A stretch of DNA of 64,000 nucleotides from Clostridium kluyveri DSM 555. GTDB lineage: Bacteria; Bacillota; Clostridia; Clostridiales; Clostridiaceae. This document shows, piece after piece, positions 29,710-38,274 of the stretch (positions within the stretch are counted from its first letter, which is position 1; the number at the start of each line of letters is the position of its first letter). Under the pieces are notes generated by a model, which ran no database searches, had not been told where the DNA came from, and worked only from the letters and a program-made list of their open reading frames with translations. The position numbers and the translations under genes are program-made. The DNA lies in assembly GCF_000016505.1 (NCBI RefSeq), contig NC_009706.1, forward strand, positions 620,001-684,000. The letters are read 5' to 3'.

Positions 29710-30165
29710 GTGGACAATATCGATATTAAAATACTAAAATTGCTGCAAGAAAATGCTAGAATTTCTATTTCGGAAATGAGCGGCAAGATTAATCTGTCAA
29801 TACCTGCAGTAAGTGACAGGCTGAAAAAATTAGATGCTTCAAGCTTAATTAAAAAATATACAATAATCATCAACAATAAAAAATTTAATAAGAATCTCAT
29901 GGTTATAATGTTTGTAAGTCTTGAAAACCCAACATTTATTGATAAATTTATAGAGATCATCCAGGGGGAAAATGAAATTGTTGAATGTCATTATTTAGCC
30001 GGCGAGTTTGATTATGCATTAAAAATTATTACTGAAAATACAGAAACCCTTGAAAAAGTTTTAAATAAAATAAAGTGTATTAAAGGAGTTCAGAAGACTA
30101 AGACAATAGTTACCCTTTCTACAATTAAAAATAACTATTCAATAATACCTGACCAAATTAAATAA
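29710..30165 (+). CDS. Lrp/AsnC family transcriptional regulator
   Basis: A 151-aa regulator with an N-terminal winged helix (DIKILKLLQENARISISEMSGKINLS, recognition helix IPAVSDRLKKLD) and a C-terminal RAM-type ligand-binding domain (CHYLAGEFDYALKI). GTG start after AGAGGGTGA. It stands 15 bases before alanine dehydrogenase and most likely responds to alanine or another amino acid to control that gene. Confidence 0.93.
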   Translation: MDNIDIKILKLLQENARISISEMSGKINLSIPAVSDRLKKLDASSLIKKYTIIINNKKFNKNLMVIMFVSLENPTFIDKFIEIIQGENEIVECHYLAGEFDYALKIITENTETLEKVLNKIKCIKGVQKTKTIVTLSTIKNNYSIIPDQIK

Positions 30166-30180
30166 TAGGGGGAATATATA

Positions 30181-31296
30181 GTGATTATAGGAGTGCCTAA
30201 AGAATTAAAGAATAATGAAAATAGAGTGGCTATAACACCAGCCGGGGTACATGCTCTAGTGAGGGATGGCCATCAGGTTTTGATAGAAAAGTCAGCTGGA
30301 ATTGGAAGTGGAATAGAAGATAAAGAATACCAGGATGTTGGCGGCAAAATAATAGATACAAATGTGGAAATATTTAAAGAATCAGATATAATAGTAAAGG
30401 TAAAAGAGCCAATAGAAGAAGAATATGAACTTTTTAAAGAAAATCAGATTTTATTCACCTATCTTCACCTTGCTGCCAATGTACCTCTTACAGATTTATT
30501 AATTAAAAAGAAAATTACATCCATAGCTTATGAGACAGTACAACTTGATAATGGAAGTCTCCCATTACTCACTCCTATGAGTGAAGTGGCAGGAAAAATG
30601 TCTATACAGATAGGGGCAAATCTACTTCAAGAATATAATGGTGGAGCCGGTATATTACTTGGTGGAGTTCCAGGAGTACTGCCTGGAGAAGTTGTAATCA
30701 TTGGAGCAGGCGGTGTGGGAACAAATGCTGCTAAAATGGCTTTGGGACTTGGAGCAAAAGTTACAATACTTGATATAAATAAGGATAGATTAGTTTATGT
30801 AGATGATATATTTAACGGAAGATTGTCTACATTAGTCTGTAATGAATTCAATGTGGCCGAGATGGTTAAAAAAGCAGATCTATTAGTAGGAGCAGTATTG
30901 GTAATAGGATCAAAAGCACCTAAAATTGTTAAAGAAGAAATGGTTAAAACTATGAAGAAAGGTTCTGTAATAGTTGATGTAGCAATTGATCAGGGAGGAT
31001 CCATAGAAACCATAGACAGGGCTACTACTCATGATAATCCATGTTATGAAAAGTATGGTGTAGTTCATTATTCAGTATCCAATATGCCTGGAGCTGTATC
31101 AAGAACATCTACCTATGCACTTACTAGTTCTACTCTTCCTTATTTGGAGGATATAGCTAACAAAGGAGCAGAGAAAGCAATGAAAGATGATAAAGCTCTT
31201 TTAAAAGGTCTCAATGTATACAAAGGGTTTGTAACTTACAAGGCTGTGGCAGATAGTTTAAAACTTGAGTACAGAGCACCAGAAAGCTTATTATAA
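30181..31296 (+). CDS. ald: Alanine dehydrogenase
   Basis: Ald interconverts L-alanine with pyruvate and ammonia using NAD. The 371-aa protein has the family length, with the N-terminal VPKELKNNENRVAITP, the substrate region YLHLAAN, the NAD-binding VVIIGAGGVGTNAAKMALGLGA and the conserved SNMPGAVSRTST. GTG start after a GGGGGAA site. It is in an operon with the Lrp-type regulator and allows use of alanine as nitrogen and carbon source. Confidence 0.97.
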   Translation: MIIGVPKELKNNENRVAITPAGVHALVRDGHQVLIEKSAGIGSGIEDKEYQDVGGKIIDTNVEIFKESDIIVKVKEPIEEEYELFKENQILFTYLHLAANVPLTDLLIKKKITSIAYETVQLDNGSLPLLTPMSEVAGKMSIQIGANLLQEYNGGAGILLGGVPGVLPGEVVIIGAGGVGTNAAKMALGLGAKVTILDINKDRLVYVDDIFNGRLSTLVCNEFNVAEMVKKADLLVGAVLVIGSKAPKIVKEEMVKTMKKGSVIVDVAIDQGGSIETIDRATTHDNPCYEKYGVVHYSVSNMPGAVSRTSTYALTSSTLPYLEDIANKGAEKAMKDDKALLKGLNVYKGFVTYKAVADSLKLEYRAPESLL

Positions 31297-31358
31297 TATA
31301 AAAAAGAGATATTTCAAAGCTTAAGCCAATGTCATTACGGAACCTTTTTTGATTTAAT

Positions 31359-32550
31359 GGGGCAGCTTTTTAGTAAAAAATAAATCTCCCACTCGAAAGA
31401 GTGAAAGATTTACGGTAAAATTAATATATGCCAAAATACATTAATTTATATAAAAATTATACTTTAAATCGTGGAAATTATCAATTAAGACTTCCACTAA
31501 ATATTGAGTACATGATTCCAGATAATGATTCGGTGTATTTGCTAAGTCAATTTATTGAGGAGATGGATTTAACAGATTTGTATTCGACTTACTCCCGTAT
31601 AAGGGAGAATAAGGCAACACCACGTCAGATGCTTAAAATTGTACTTTATTCTTATATGAATCACAACTATTCATCAAGAGCAATGGAACAATCTTGTTAT
31701 AGAGATGTTAACTTCATGTATCTTTTAGAAGGCTCTCCTGTACCAGATCATTCTACATTTGCAAGATTTCGCAGTCTTCATTTTTCACCATGTACAGAAA
31801 CAATTATGGCTGAAATGACTAATTTTTTTTATGAAATTGGGGAAGTACTGAGAAATGATATATTTATTGATGGAACAAAAATAGAAGCGTGTGCTAACAA
31901 ATATACTTTTGTTTGGAAAAAATCAGTTTCAAAAAATTTGAAAGGGTTGCTTTCTAAATTAGCTATTTTTGTGGCTGAATGCGAAGAAATGTATGGATCA
32001 AAATTTGTGTATGAAAATAAAGTAAAAATAAAGCATATAAAAAAACTTCGCAAGAAACTTTATGCCTTAAAGAAGAAAGAAAATATAGAATTTGTGCATG
32101 GCTCTGGTAAACGAAAAAATCCAATTCAACGGTCTATTGAAAAACTTGAAGAATACCTTGATAAATTAAAAGAGTATACACAAAAAATCCATACCTAAGG
32201 TTGTAAACTAAGAATGAATCGAAGTATTCAAGTAGAAGGTTCTTTTGGAGAGATAAAGCAAGATATGGGTTTTCGTAGATTTCTGAGCAAAGACAAAAGG
32301 AATGTTTTGTCTGAAAGTATTCTATTAGCAATGGCACGTAATATAAATAAGCTGCATAATAAAATTCAATCAGGTAGAACCGGAACCCATATTTTTGCAC
32401 TTAAAAAGAATGCCTAATTTTAAAATTTTAGAATTAAAAAAAACCTTATCAGAAAAGGCTTATTAAAGTAGGCCATTTTTTAATTATTGAACTTATTTGG
32501 CCTTAAAACATCATGAAATTTCTTATAAAGTACTAAAAAAGCGCTGCCGC
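31359..32550 (+). mobile_element. Decayed IS1182-type insertion sequence
   Basis: A transposase remnant is bounded on the left by GGGGCAGCTTTTTAGTA (31359-31375) and on the right by an inverted, slightly different copy (minus strand, 32531-32550: GGCAGCGCTTTTTTAGTA). The right repeat overlaps a terminator stem for the next gene, so the exact right boundary is uncertain. A hairpin at 31381-31412 just before the transposase start is the kind of fold that limits transposase translation from outside transcripts. Confidence 0.6.
31428..32417 (+). pseudogene. IS1182-family transposase with internal deletion
   Basis: The first 256 codons match the N-terminal part of IS1182-type transposases (NYQLRLPLNIEYMIP, VPDHSTFARFR, FIDGTKIEA). 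A TAA at 32196-32198 follows. The same frame then resumes as the conserved C-terminus (LRMNRSIQVEGSFGEIKQD ... INKLHNKIQ). The central catalytic segment with most of the DDE residues is missing, so a few hundred codons have been deleted in frame and a stop sits at the junction. The element cannot transpose by itself. Confidence 0.85.
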
Positions 32551-32581
32551 GTTAGCTTATTTTTTATGCTAATGCGACAGC
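32535..32581 (-). terminator. Terminator of the minus-strand GT-C gene
   Basis: A 14-bp GC-rich stem (32543-32556 with 32568-32581, two G-U pairs) is followed on the minus strand by TTTTTT. It ends transcription of the gene stopping at 32590. Its sequence resembles IS1182 terminal repeats, so it may be recruited from the element. Confidence 0.8.
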
Positions 32582-32589
32582 CCCTTTTA

Positions 32590-34215
32590 TTAATAAAACT
32601 TTATATCAAAAGATTCAGGATTAAATCCTTTTTTCTTAAGTACTATGTCAAGTAATATTTTTACAAGATATGCAGATAGGATTATGTTCAATATGCAAGT
32701 TCCATCGCTTATTAGAGTATGTGAAGTAGTATTTCCAAAACCTCCAAAAAGTATGGAATAGATATTACTGTAGATTGTAAGGGTGTATCCTGCCAGTAGT
32801 ATTAGCAGCCTGTTATCTTTTAAATATATAAAAGATAACATTGACAATGCTGCAGCAGGAAATAAGTATCTTTCATGCATTCCGGTAGAAAAAGTAAAAA
32901 CTCCTGAAATTTGAACAAGTGCACAGGAAAAGGCAAATATTTTGTTTTTACTTTTAATATAAATATACCAGGAAAAAGCTGTAATTGCTATAATTGCAAT
33001 TATTCCCCAAATTTTATAACTGAATATAAAAAATGTAGAGGAGCTTTCTTTATAATTTCCGCCAAGTAAATTAAAAAAATTAAAAGCATTTACAGAAGCG
33101 TAAGGGTATTCTGATATGGTATTTTTATATAATTTAAAAATCCACAGTGCATTTTGATTAAAGGAAAATGGGAGTATAATAACTAAAGAAGTCACAATAC
33201 ATGAAGCTGCACATTTAATAAGAGTTTTTAAATTTTTCCTGGCTATAAGTTCAAATAAGAGTACAGGAAAAAATATAATTCCCTGAGGTTTCATAAGCAC
33301 TAAAGAGGTAAAAAGTATAGATGAAAAAACAAATTTCCCTTCTGATAAAAAGAACAAAGAGAGAACTAAAAAAAGAGTGAAAAAAGAATCTACCTGTCCC
33401 CAAAGGGATGAATTTATAAAAATAGCTGGGCTAAAAATATAAAAAGCACTTAAAAGAATACCCATTTCTAAAGAAAAATATTTTTTAGCCAATTTATATA
33501 TCATATAAGCTGTTACAATATCTGCTATCATAGAAGGCAATTTTAAAAGCAATGTATAGTAAGGAGTTATTGAACTTATTTTCGCTAATTTACCAATTAA
33601 AAATAATATATAGATATATAATGGAGGATAGTCAGCTGATTTAGAATTTACATAAAACTGAGATAGACTGTTTGCAGCGGAGGAAGCCCAGCTTTTAAAT
33701 AAATTTATATCTCCACCGTATCCTTCCATAACTGTGGATAATGAAATTCTTAAAAATAATCCTACACAAAGAAGTGAAAATATAAGTATTTTTGTGTTTG
33801 AATTATTTATTTTAAAGTTTCTATAGCCGAAAAAATAAAAGGCTGTAATACATAGTGCAAAAAATATTATTAAATATAAAGTGAGTAATGGGGCATATTT
33901 ATTATTTGAGAACATAGATTCTCCTCGTTGATTTCTTCCTCCAGGAATTTGAGCATTACTGCCGGGAGTTTTGTTGTTATTTGATGAAAAGTTTTTATTA
34001 GGTGTATTTGAATTAACTCCTCCTTGTGTTTTTTGTTTATCATTTATTTGTGCTCTTTGTCTGTTTTCTGAGTTGAATTGTTCCACTCTGCTCCGGGATG
34101 TATTAGTATTAGCTGTATAATTTTTTATATTATAAATACATAAAAATGCAGATAATAATATTAAAAGAATTAGACCAATTTTAAGCAGATTTTTTTTGAA
34201 AAATATTTTTATCAT
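32590..34215 (-). CDS. GT-C family membrane glycosyltransferase with Asn/Gln-rich loop
   Basis: A 541-aa membrane protein. One N-terminal segment (about 11-30) is followed by an Asn/Gln/Ser-rich stretch (about 34-105) and then some ten membrane segments. GYGGDINLFKSWA after the second or third segment contains the acidic residue and the SW pair seen in PMT/mannosyltransferase-like GT-C enzymes; WGQVDSFFTLF and GMHERYLFPA are also typical. It probably uses a lipid-linked sugar outside the membrane. It stands alone with its own terminator. It shares the odd low-complexity insert idea with the GT39 enzyme at 24.6 kb. Confidence 0.8.
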   Translation of the reverse strand: MIKIFFKKNLLKIGLILLILLSAFLCIYNIKNYTANTNTSRSRVEQFNSENRQRAQINDKQKTQGGVNSNTPNKNFSSNNNKTPGSNAQIPGGRNQRGESMFSNNKYAPLLTLYLIIFFALCITAFYFFGYRNFKINNSNTKILIFSLLCVGLFLRISLSTVMEGYGGDINLFKSWASSAANSLSQFYVNSKSADYPPLYIYILFLIGKLAKISSITPYYTLLLKLPSMIADIVTAYMIYKLAKKYFSLEMGILLSAFYIFSPAIFINSSLWGQVDSFFTLFLVLSLFFLSEGKFVFSSILFTSLVLMKPQGIIFFPVLLFELIARKNLKTLIKCAASCIVTSLVIILPFSFNQNALWIFKLYKNTISEYPYASVNAFNFFNLLGGNYKESSSTFFIFSYKIWGIIAIIAITAFSWYIYIKSKNKIFAFSCALVQISGVFTFSTGMHERYLFPAAALSMLSFIYLKDNRLLILLAGYTLTIYSNIYSILFGGFGNTTSHTLISDGTCILNIILSAYLVKILLDIVLKKKGFNPESFDIKFY

Positions 34216-34385
34216 ATTTTTTGAATCTCCTTTTCTAGAATTATATTTTTACCATTTAAATATATTTTCATTAACAAAACTTAAAATAAGCTTAAAAAGT
34301 AATACAAAATTCTGTTAATATAGTTTTAATAATGTTTTGTGATATATTATAATCTAAATAGATAGAAATATGTGGAGGCGTTTTT

Positions 34386-35234
34386 ATGGAGAAAATTGCA
34401 TTATTGACAGATTCGGCCTGTGATATAGATGAAGAAACTATAAATAAATATAATATAAATATCCTTTCCTTCAGAATTATATATAGGAGTGGAGAATATA
34501 TAGATAAAGTTGAAATCACTCCAAAGGAAGTATATGATAATATGAAAGTGGAAATTCCCAAATCTTCACTGCCTTCCATGGAGGATATGGAGATGGTCTA
34601 TAAAAGACTTGAGGAAGAAAATTACACCCATGTAATTGCCATAGTTATTTCAAGTGGACTTTCAGGTACATATAATGCTTTAAAAATAGTAAGTGAAAAG
34701 CATAAAAATTTGACTACTTATATATATGATTCCAAATCTACATCTGTGGGAGAGGGAATCATTTTAAAAGAGTGTGGTAAACTCATTGAACAGGGGAGAA
34801 ATTTTCAACAAATCGTAGATACTATACCAAAGATAAAAAGTAATATGCATTTCTTTTTTGTTTTTGGCACTTTGGAATATGCTAGAAAGGGTGGTCGTAT
34901 AGGAAAGATACCTGGTACTATTGGAGAGATACTAGATATAAAGCCTATTGTTTATTTCGATGATAGCTATGGTGTTTGTTGTACTTATGACAAGGTCAGA
35001 GGAAGAAAGCGCTCTTTAAATAAAATGGTAGATATAGGAAAGAAGTTTTTAGATAAAAACCAATGTGAGGTGTATATAGTACATGGTAATGCAGAAGAAG
35101 ATGCAGATAGAGTTCATAACATGATTTTACAATTACCTAATATAGAAAATATACACATGATAGGTCAAATAAGTCCTATAGTTGGGGTATATTCTGGTCC
35201 GGGAACAGTTGGAATATGTTATTTTACAATGTGA
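34386..35234 (+). CDS. DegV family (fatty-acid binding) protein
   Basis: A 282-aa DegV/FakB-type protein: TDSACDIDEE near the N-terminus, VISSGLSGTYNA, and the C-terminal IGQISPIVGVYSGPGTVG, all characteristic. DegV proteins bind a single fatty acid; those that work as FakB present it to the kinase FakA for phosphorylation and phospholipid synthesis. No FakA gene is adjacent. GTGGAGGCG precedes the ATG. Confidence 0.92.
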   Translation: MEKIALLTDSACDIDEETINKYNINILSFRIIYRSGEYIDKVEITPKEVYDNMKVEIPKSSLPSMEDMEMVYKRLEEENYTHVIAIVISSGLSGTYNALKIVSEKHKNLTTYIYDSKSTSVGEGIILKECGKLIEQGRNFQQIVDTIPKIKSNMHFFFVFGTLEYARKGGRIGKIPGTIGEILDIKPIVYFDDSYGVCCTYDKVRGRKRSLNKMVDIGKKFLDKNQCEVYIVHGNAEEDADRVHNMILQLPNIENIHMIGQISPIVGVYSGPGTVGICYFTM

Positions 35235-35237
35235 CCA

Positions 35238-35266
35238 TTGACATTATAAACTTAAGTTGATATAAT
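35238..35266 (+). promoter_or_regulatory. Promoter of the SAM riboswitch-metNI transcript
   Basis: Perfect consensus: TTGACA (35238-35243), 17-base spacer, TATAAT (35261-35266). It begins only 4 bases after the degV stop. Confidence 0.9.
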
Positions 35267-35296
35267 TAAATCCGTAAATTGAATATGAATCTTGAA

Positions 35297-35438
35297 CTTA
35301 TCAAGAGAGGTGGAGGGAACAGGCCCATTGAAGCCCGGCAACCAATACGTTGTATAATGGTGCCAAATCCTGCAGCGAAGGCTGAAAGATGAGAGAAATA
35401 TTATGTATGTTAAATCTGAGGTTTTCCTCAGATTTTTT
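35297..35438 (+). promoter_or_regulatory. SAM-I riboswitch (S-box) with terminator
   Basis: The aptamer shows CTTATCAAGAGAGGTGGAGG, the GGCCC...GAAGCCCGGCAACC block, GGTGCCAAATCC and closing GAAAGATGAG; P1 pairs CTTATC (35297-35302) with GATGAG (35388-35393). The expression platform is a terminator: 10-bp stem 35412-35435 and T-run to 35438. In the known mechanism SAM binding favours termination, so metNI is made when methionine/SAM is low. Confidence 0.97.
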
Positions 35439-35479
35439 AGTGCTGTATAATTTTATTTGTAGAGGCAGGGTGAATATTA

Positions 35480-36436
35480 TTGATAAATATTAATAATGTT
35501 GGTAAGAGTTTTGATAATAAGGTTGTAATTAAAAATATAAACCTTAATATAAAAAAAGGGGAAATATTTGGAGTAGTAGGACAGAGTGGAGCAGGGAAAT
35601 CTACACTGCTCAGATGTTTAAATGGCCTTGAAAGCTATGATACTGGAAGTATAAAGATAATGGACAAAGAGGTAAAAGACTTAAAAGGAAAAGAAATAAG
35701 AGTTTTCAGGAAAAATTTGGGTATGATATTCCAAAATTTTAATTTGCTAAATAGGAAAAATGTATATGATAATATATCACTTCCCCTGGAGGTATGGGGA
35801 TATGATAAAAACAAAATAAAATCTAGAGTAGAGGAATTATTAAAATTAGTAGCACTTCGTGATAAGGCTAAAAGTATGCCAAGGCAATTAAGTGGAGGAC
35901 AAAAACAGAGAGTGGCTATTGCAAGGGCACTTGCTTTGAATCCCAGTATATTACTCTGCGATGAAGCTACTTCAGCCTTGGATCCTAATACTACACAATC
36001 TATACTTGAACTTTTAAAGAAGATAAATAAGGAATTTGAACTAACCATAGTAGTAGTAACACATCAAATGGAAGTAATAAAAGAAATATGTAACAAGGTA
36101 GCAATTATTGACAGTGGGGAGATAAAGGTAGAAGGAGATGTGGAAGAAGTATTCCTAAGGCCAGGTGAATATTTGAAAAAATTGCTGGGAAATGAAAATT
36201 TACTGCCGGAAAGAGGAATGAACATAAGAATATTTTTCCCGAAGGAAATAAGTCAGGATAATTTGATAACTTCTATGGCTATAGATTTAAATATAAAATT
36301 TTCCATAGTGTGGGGAAAACTTGAGAGATTTCGAGATAATGTACTGGGAAGCCTAGTAATAAATATAAACCAAAAAGATAAGGAACAAATATGTAATTAT
36401 CTTTCTTCAAAAAATGTAACATGGGAGGTGGAATAG
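35480..36436 (+). CDS. metN: Methionine ABC transporter ATP-binding protein
   Basis: A 318-aa ATPase with Walker A GQSGAGKST (about 34-42), signature LSGGQKQR, Walker B ILLCDEATSALD, and a C-terminal NIL domain (about 240-318) that binds methionine and inhibits transport. TTG start after AGGGTGA. It follows a SAM riboswitch and precedes metI by one base. It powers methionine uptake at the inner face of the membrane. Confidence 0.95.
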   Translation: MININNVGKSFDNKVVIKNINLNIKKGEIFGVVGQSGAGKSTLLRCLNGLESYDTGSIKIMDKEVKDLKGKEIRVFRKNLGMIFQNFNLLNRKNVYDNISLPLEVWGYDKNKIKSRVEELLKLVALRDKAKSMPRQLSGGQKQRVAIARALALNPSILLCDEATSALDPNTTQSILELLKKINKEFELTIVVVTHQMEVIKEICNKVAIIDSGEIKVEGDVEEVFLRPGEYLKKLLGNENLLPERGMNIRIFFPKEISQDNLITSMAIDLNIKFSIVWGKLERFRDNVLGSLVININQKDKEQICNYLSSKNVTWEVE

Positions 36437-36437
36437 T

Positions 36438-37094
36438 ATGAGTTTTAATGAAATATTTAAGCAGGTACTATTTCCGGCTGTAGGAGAGACATTTTATATG
36501 GTAATAGTTTCTACAGTATTTGCCGTAATTATAGGATTTATACCTGCAGTTTTACTAATAATAACGCAGCCAGGGGGGCTTAGGCCTAATAAGGCAGTTT
36601 ATAAGGTTTTAGATGTAGTGGTAAATTTACTTAGATCATTTCCATTTATAATACTTATGATAGCTATCTTTCCTTTTACAAAGCTTATAGTTGGAAAAGC
36701 CATAGGTACTACGGCAGCCATAGTTCCACTTACCATAGCTGCAGCACCTTTTGCAGCAAGGGTAATTGAATCCTCTTTTAAAGAAGTGGATCCTGGAGTA
36801 ATAGAGGCATCTAAATCCTTTGGGGCAAGTAATATTCAGATAATATTTAAAGTTATGCTAAAAGAAGCTCTTCCATCTATAGTACTTGGAATAACACTTA
36901 CAGTTATAAGTGTAGTAGGATATTCTGCTATGGCAGGTACAGTAGGGGGAGGGGGACTTGGAAATGTGGCAGTAAATTACGGATATTATAGATTCCAGAC
37001 TAATATAATGGTGTATACTGTAATAATACTTGTGATAATTGTCCAACTGCTTCAAACTATTGGGGATATAATATATAAAAAACTTAATAAATAA
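36438..37094 (+). CDS. metI: Methionine ABC transporter permease
   Basis: A 218-aa permease with about five membrane segments and the EAA loop EASKSFGASNIQIIFKVMLKEALPS. It forms the channel with MetN. The binding lipoprotein MetQ, normally third in this operon, is missing; a terminator follows immediately. Confidence 0.94.
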   Translation: MSFNEIFKQVLFPAVGETFYMVIVSTVFAVIIGFIPAVLLIITQPGGLRPNKAVYKVLDVVVNLLRSFPFIILMIAIFPFTKLIVGKAIGTTAAIVPLTIAAAPFAARVIESSFKEVDPGVIEASKSFGASNIQIIFKVMLKEALPSIVLGITLTVISVVGYSAMAGTVGGGGLGNVAVNYGYYRFQTNIMVYTVIILVIIVQLLQTIGDIIYKKLNK

Positions 37095-37101
37095 AAATAT
37101 A

Positions 37102-37148
37102 TAAGGCATAAGTAAATAAAATTATAGTTTTACTCATGCCTTAATTTT
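37102..37148 (+). terminator. Terminator of metNI
   Basis: TAAGGCAT-AGTAAA pairs with TTTACT-ATGCCTTA (one A/C mismatch) over 37102-37142, followed by ATTTTT. It lies between convergent genes. Confidence 0.8.
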
Positions 37149-37182
37149 TAAAAATTAATTGAAACTATGTATAAAATTCATA

Positions 37183-37944
37183 TTAATATACAAATACCAT
37201 TTTGCCGACTCTTAAAGCAATGGGTTTTGACCAGAGCCAGGTATTTGTTGTACTATCATCAAAGTAATATAACGCACCATTTGTTGGATCAGAGCCATAG
37301 AGTGCTTCATAAGCAGCATTTTTTGAATCCTGAGAAGCAGATTTGTTTATCCATCCATTATATACAGGAGTGAATTGATAATAGCCACCTGATACTTCAT
37401 ATATTACATCTTTTATAGTAGATGGAAATCTTGAATTTTGAACTCGGTTAAGTACTACAGCAGCTACAGCTACTTTAGCTTTATAAGCCTCTCCTTCAGC
37501 TTCTGCAGTTACTAATCTGGCCAGTAAATCTAAGTCACTTTCACTATAAGGTACTATAGAACCTGAGGAGCTTGTACTCTTAAAAATCCAACCTGCAGGT
37601 ATGTTTAATACTTCACCTGGATAAATATACTTGTCCACATTGCTGTTAGCTGCGATTAATGTGTTAAGAGCTATACCGTATTTTTTTGCTATTAAATAAA
37701 GGGTGTCTGAAGGTTTTACAGTGTATGTACTAGAATTCACATATAAGACTTGATTTGGATATATTTCGCTGCTTTTTAGATTATTATTTTTTATAATAGT
37801 GTCTACGTCGGTTTTAAATAGTATACTTATTTTAAATAGAGAATCTCCCGACTTTACTGTATAATTAGCAGCATATACCTGTGTAAAAGACAACATGGAA
37901 AAAGTTAATGCAAATAGTAGTGTTCTGATTTTTTTGAAATTCAT
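37183..37944 (-). CDS. Secreted LysM cell-wall hydrolase (SleB/CwlJ type)
   Basis: A 253-aa exported protein. A signal peptide (1-25, cleavage after VYA) is followed by two LysM peptidoglycan-binding repeats (about 27-70 and 73-117, each starting YTVK) and a Hydrolase_2/SleB domain (about 132-253: LARLVTAEAEGE with the catalytic Glu, VAAVVLNRV, YYQFTP). Such enzymes cleave the glycan backbone of cortex or wall. The gene is preceded by a c-di-AMP riboswitch, which in other Firmicutes shuts off wall hydrolases when c-di-AMP is high. GGAGGATATC precedes the ATG. Confidence 0.94.
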   Translation of the reverse strand: MNFKKIRTLLFALTFSMLSFTQVYAANYTVKSGDSLFKISILFKTDVDTIIKNNNLKSSEIYPNQVLYVNSSTYTVKPSDTLYLIAKKYGIALNTLIAANSNVDKYIYPGEVLNIPAGWIFKSTSSSGSIVPYSESDLDLLARLVTAEAEGEAYKAKVAVAAVVLNRVQNSRFPSTIKDVIYEVSGGYYQFTPVYNGWINKSASQDSKNAAYEALYGSDPTNGALYYFDDSTTNTWLWSKPIALRVGKMVFVY

Positions 37945-37965
37945 AAATAGATATCCTCCCTAATT

Positions 37966-38080
37966 AGCCTACGAGGTTAGTTGACAGGTTCGGAGAGGGA
38001 TTGTCCTACTTTTTAATAAAAAGATTCACCTCAAATATTGTTATCCCCCGCACTTGATTCCAGTTTTGGAAGTTTAGGCT
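37966..38080 (-). promoter_or_regulatory. c-di-AMP riboswitch (ydaO/yuaA class)
   Basis: On the minus strand the aptamer shows GAGGTGAATC, CCGAACCTGTCAACTAACCT and CGTAGGCT, the hallmarks of the ydaO class, closed by AGCCTA/TAGGCT (38075-38080 with 37966-37971). It ends about 20 bases before the start of the LysM/SleB gene and overlaps the approach to its ribosome site. This class normally lowers expression when c-di-AMP rises. Confidence 0.9.
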
Positions 38081-38274
38081 TGTTTTATAGTTGTTATTTT
38101 AACAGCATTCTTATAATATATCCTTATTAAATTGATGGATATATTGGATTTAAAATGATCATATGGTTTATTGTGTAAAACAAATAAAAAGTAATGAAAT
38201 AATTATAAAAGTGAAAACTATTGTTATGAATTCTAGTAAGAATATGTGTTAATTATAATTAGGAGAGAAAATGT
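38081..38274. other. Divergent promoter region
   Basis: This AT-rich stretch separates the riboswitch transcript (minus) from the DUF116 gene (plus) and must hold both promoters. No strong consensus hexamer pair was found. Confidence 0.4.
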
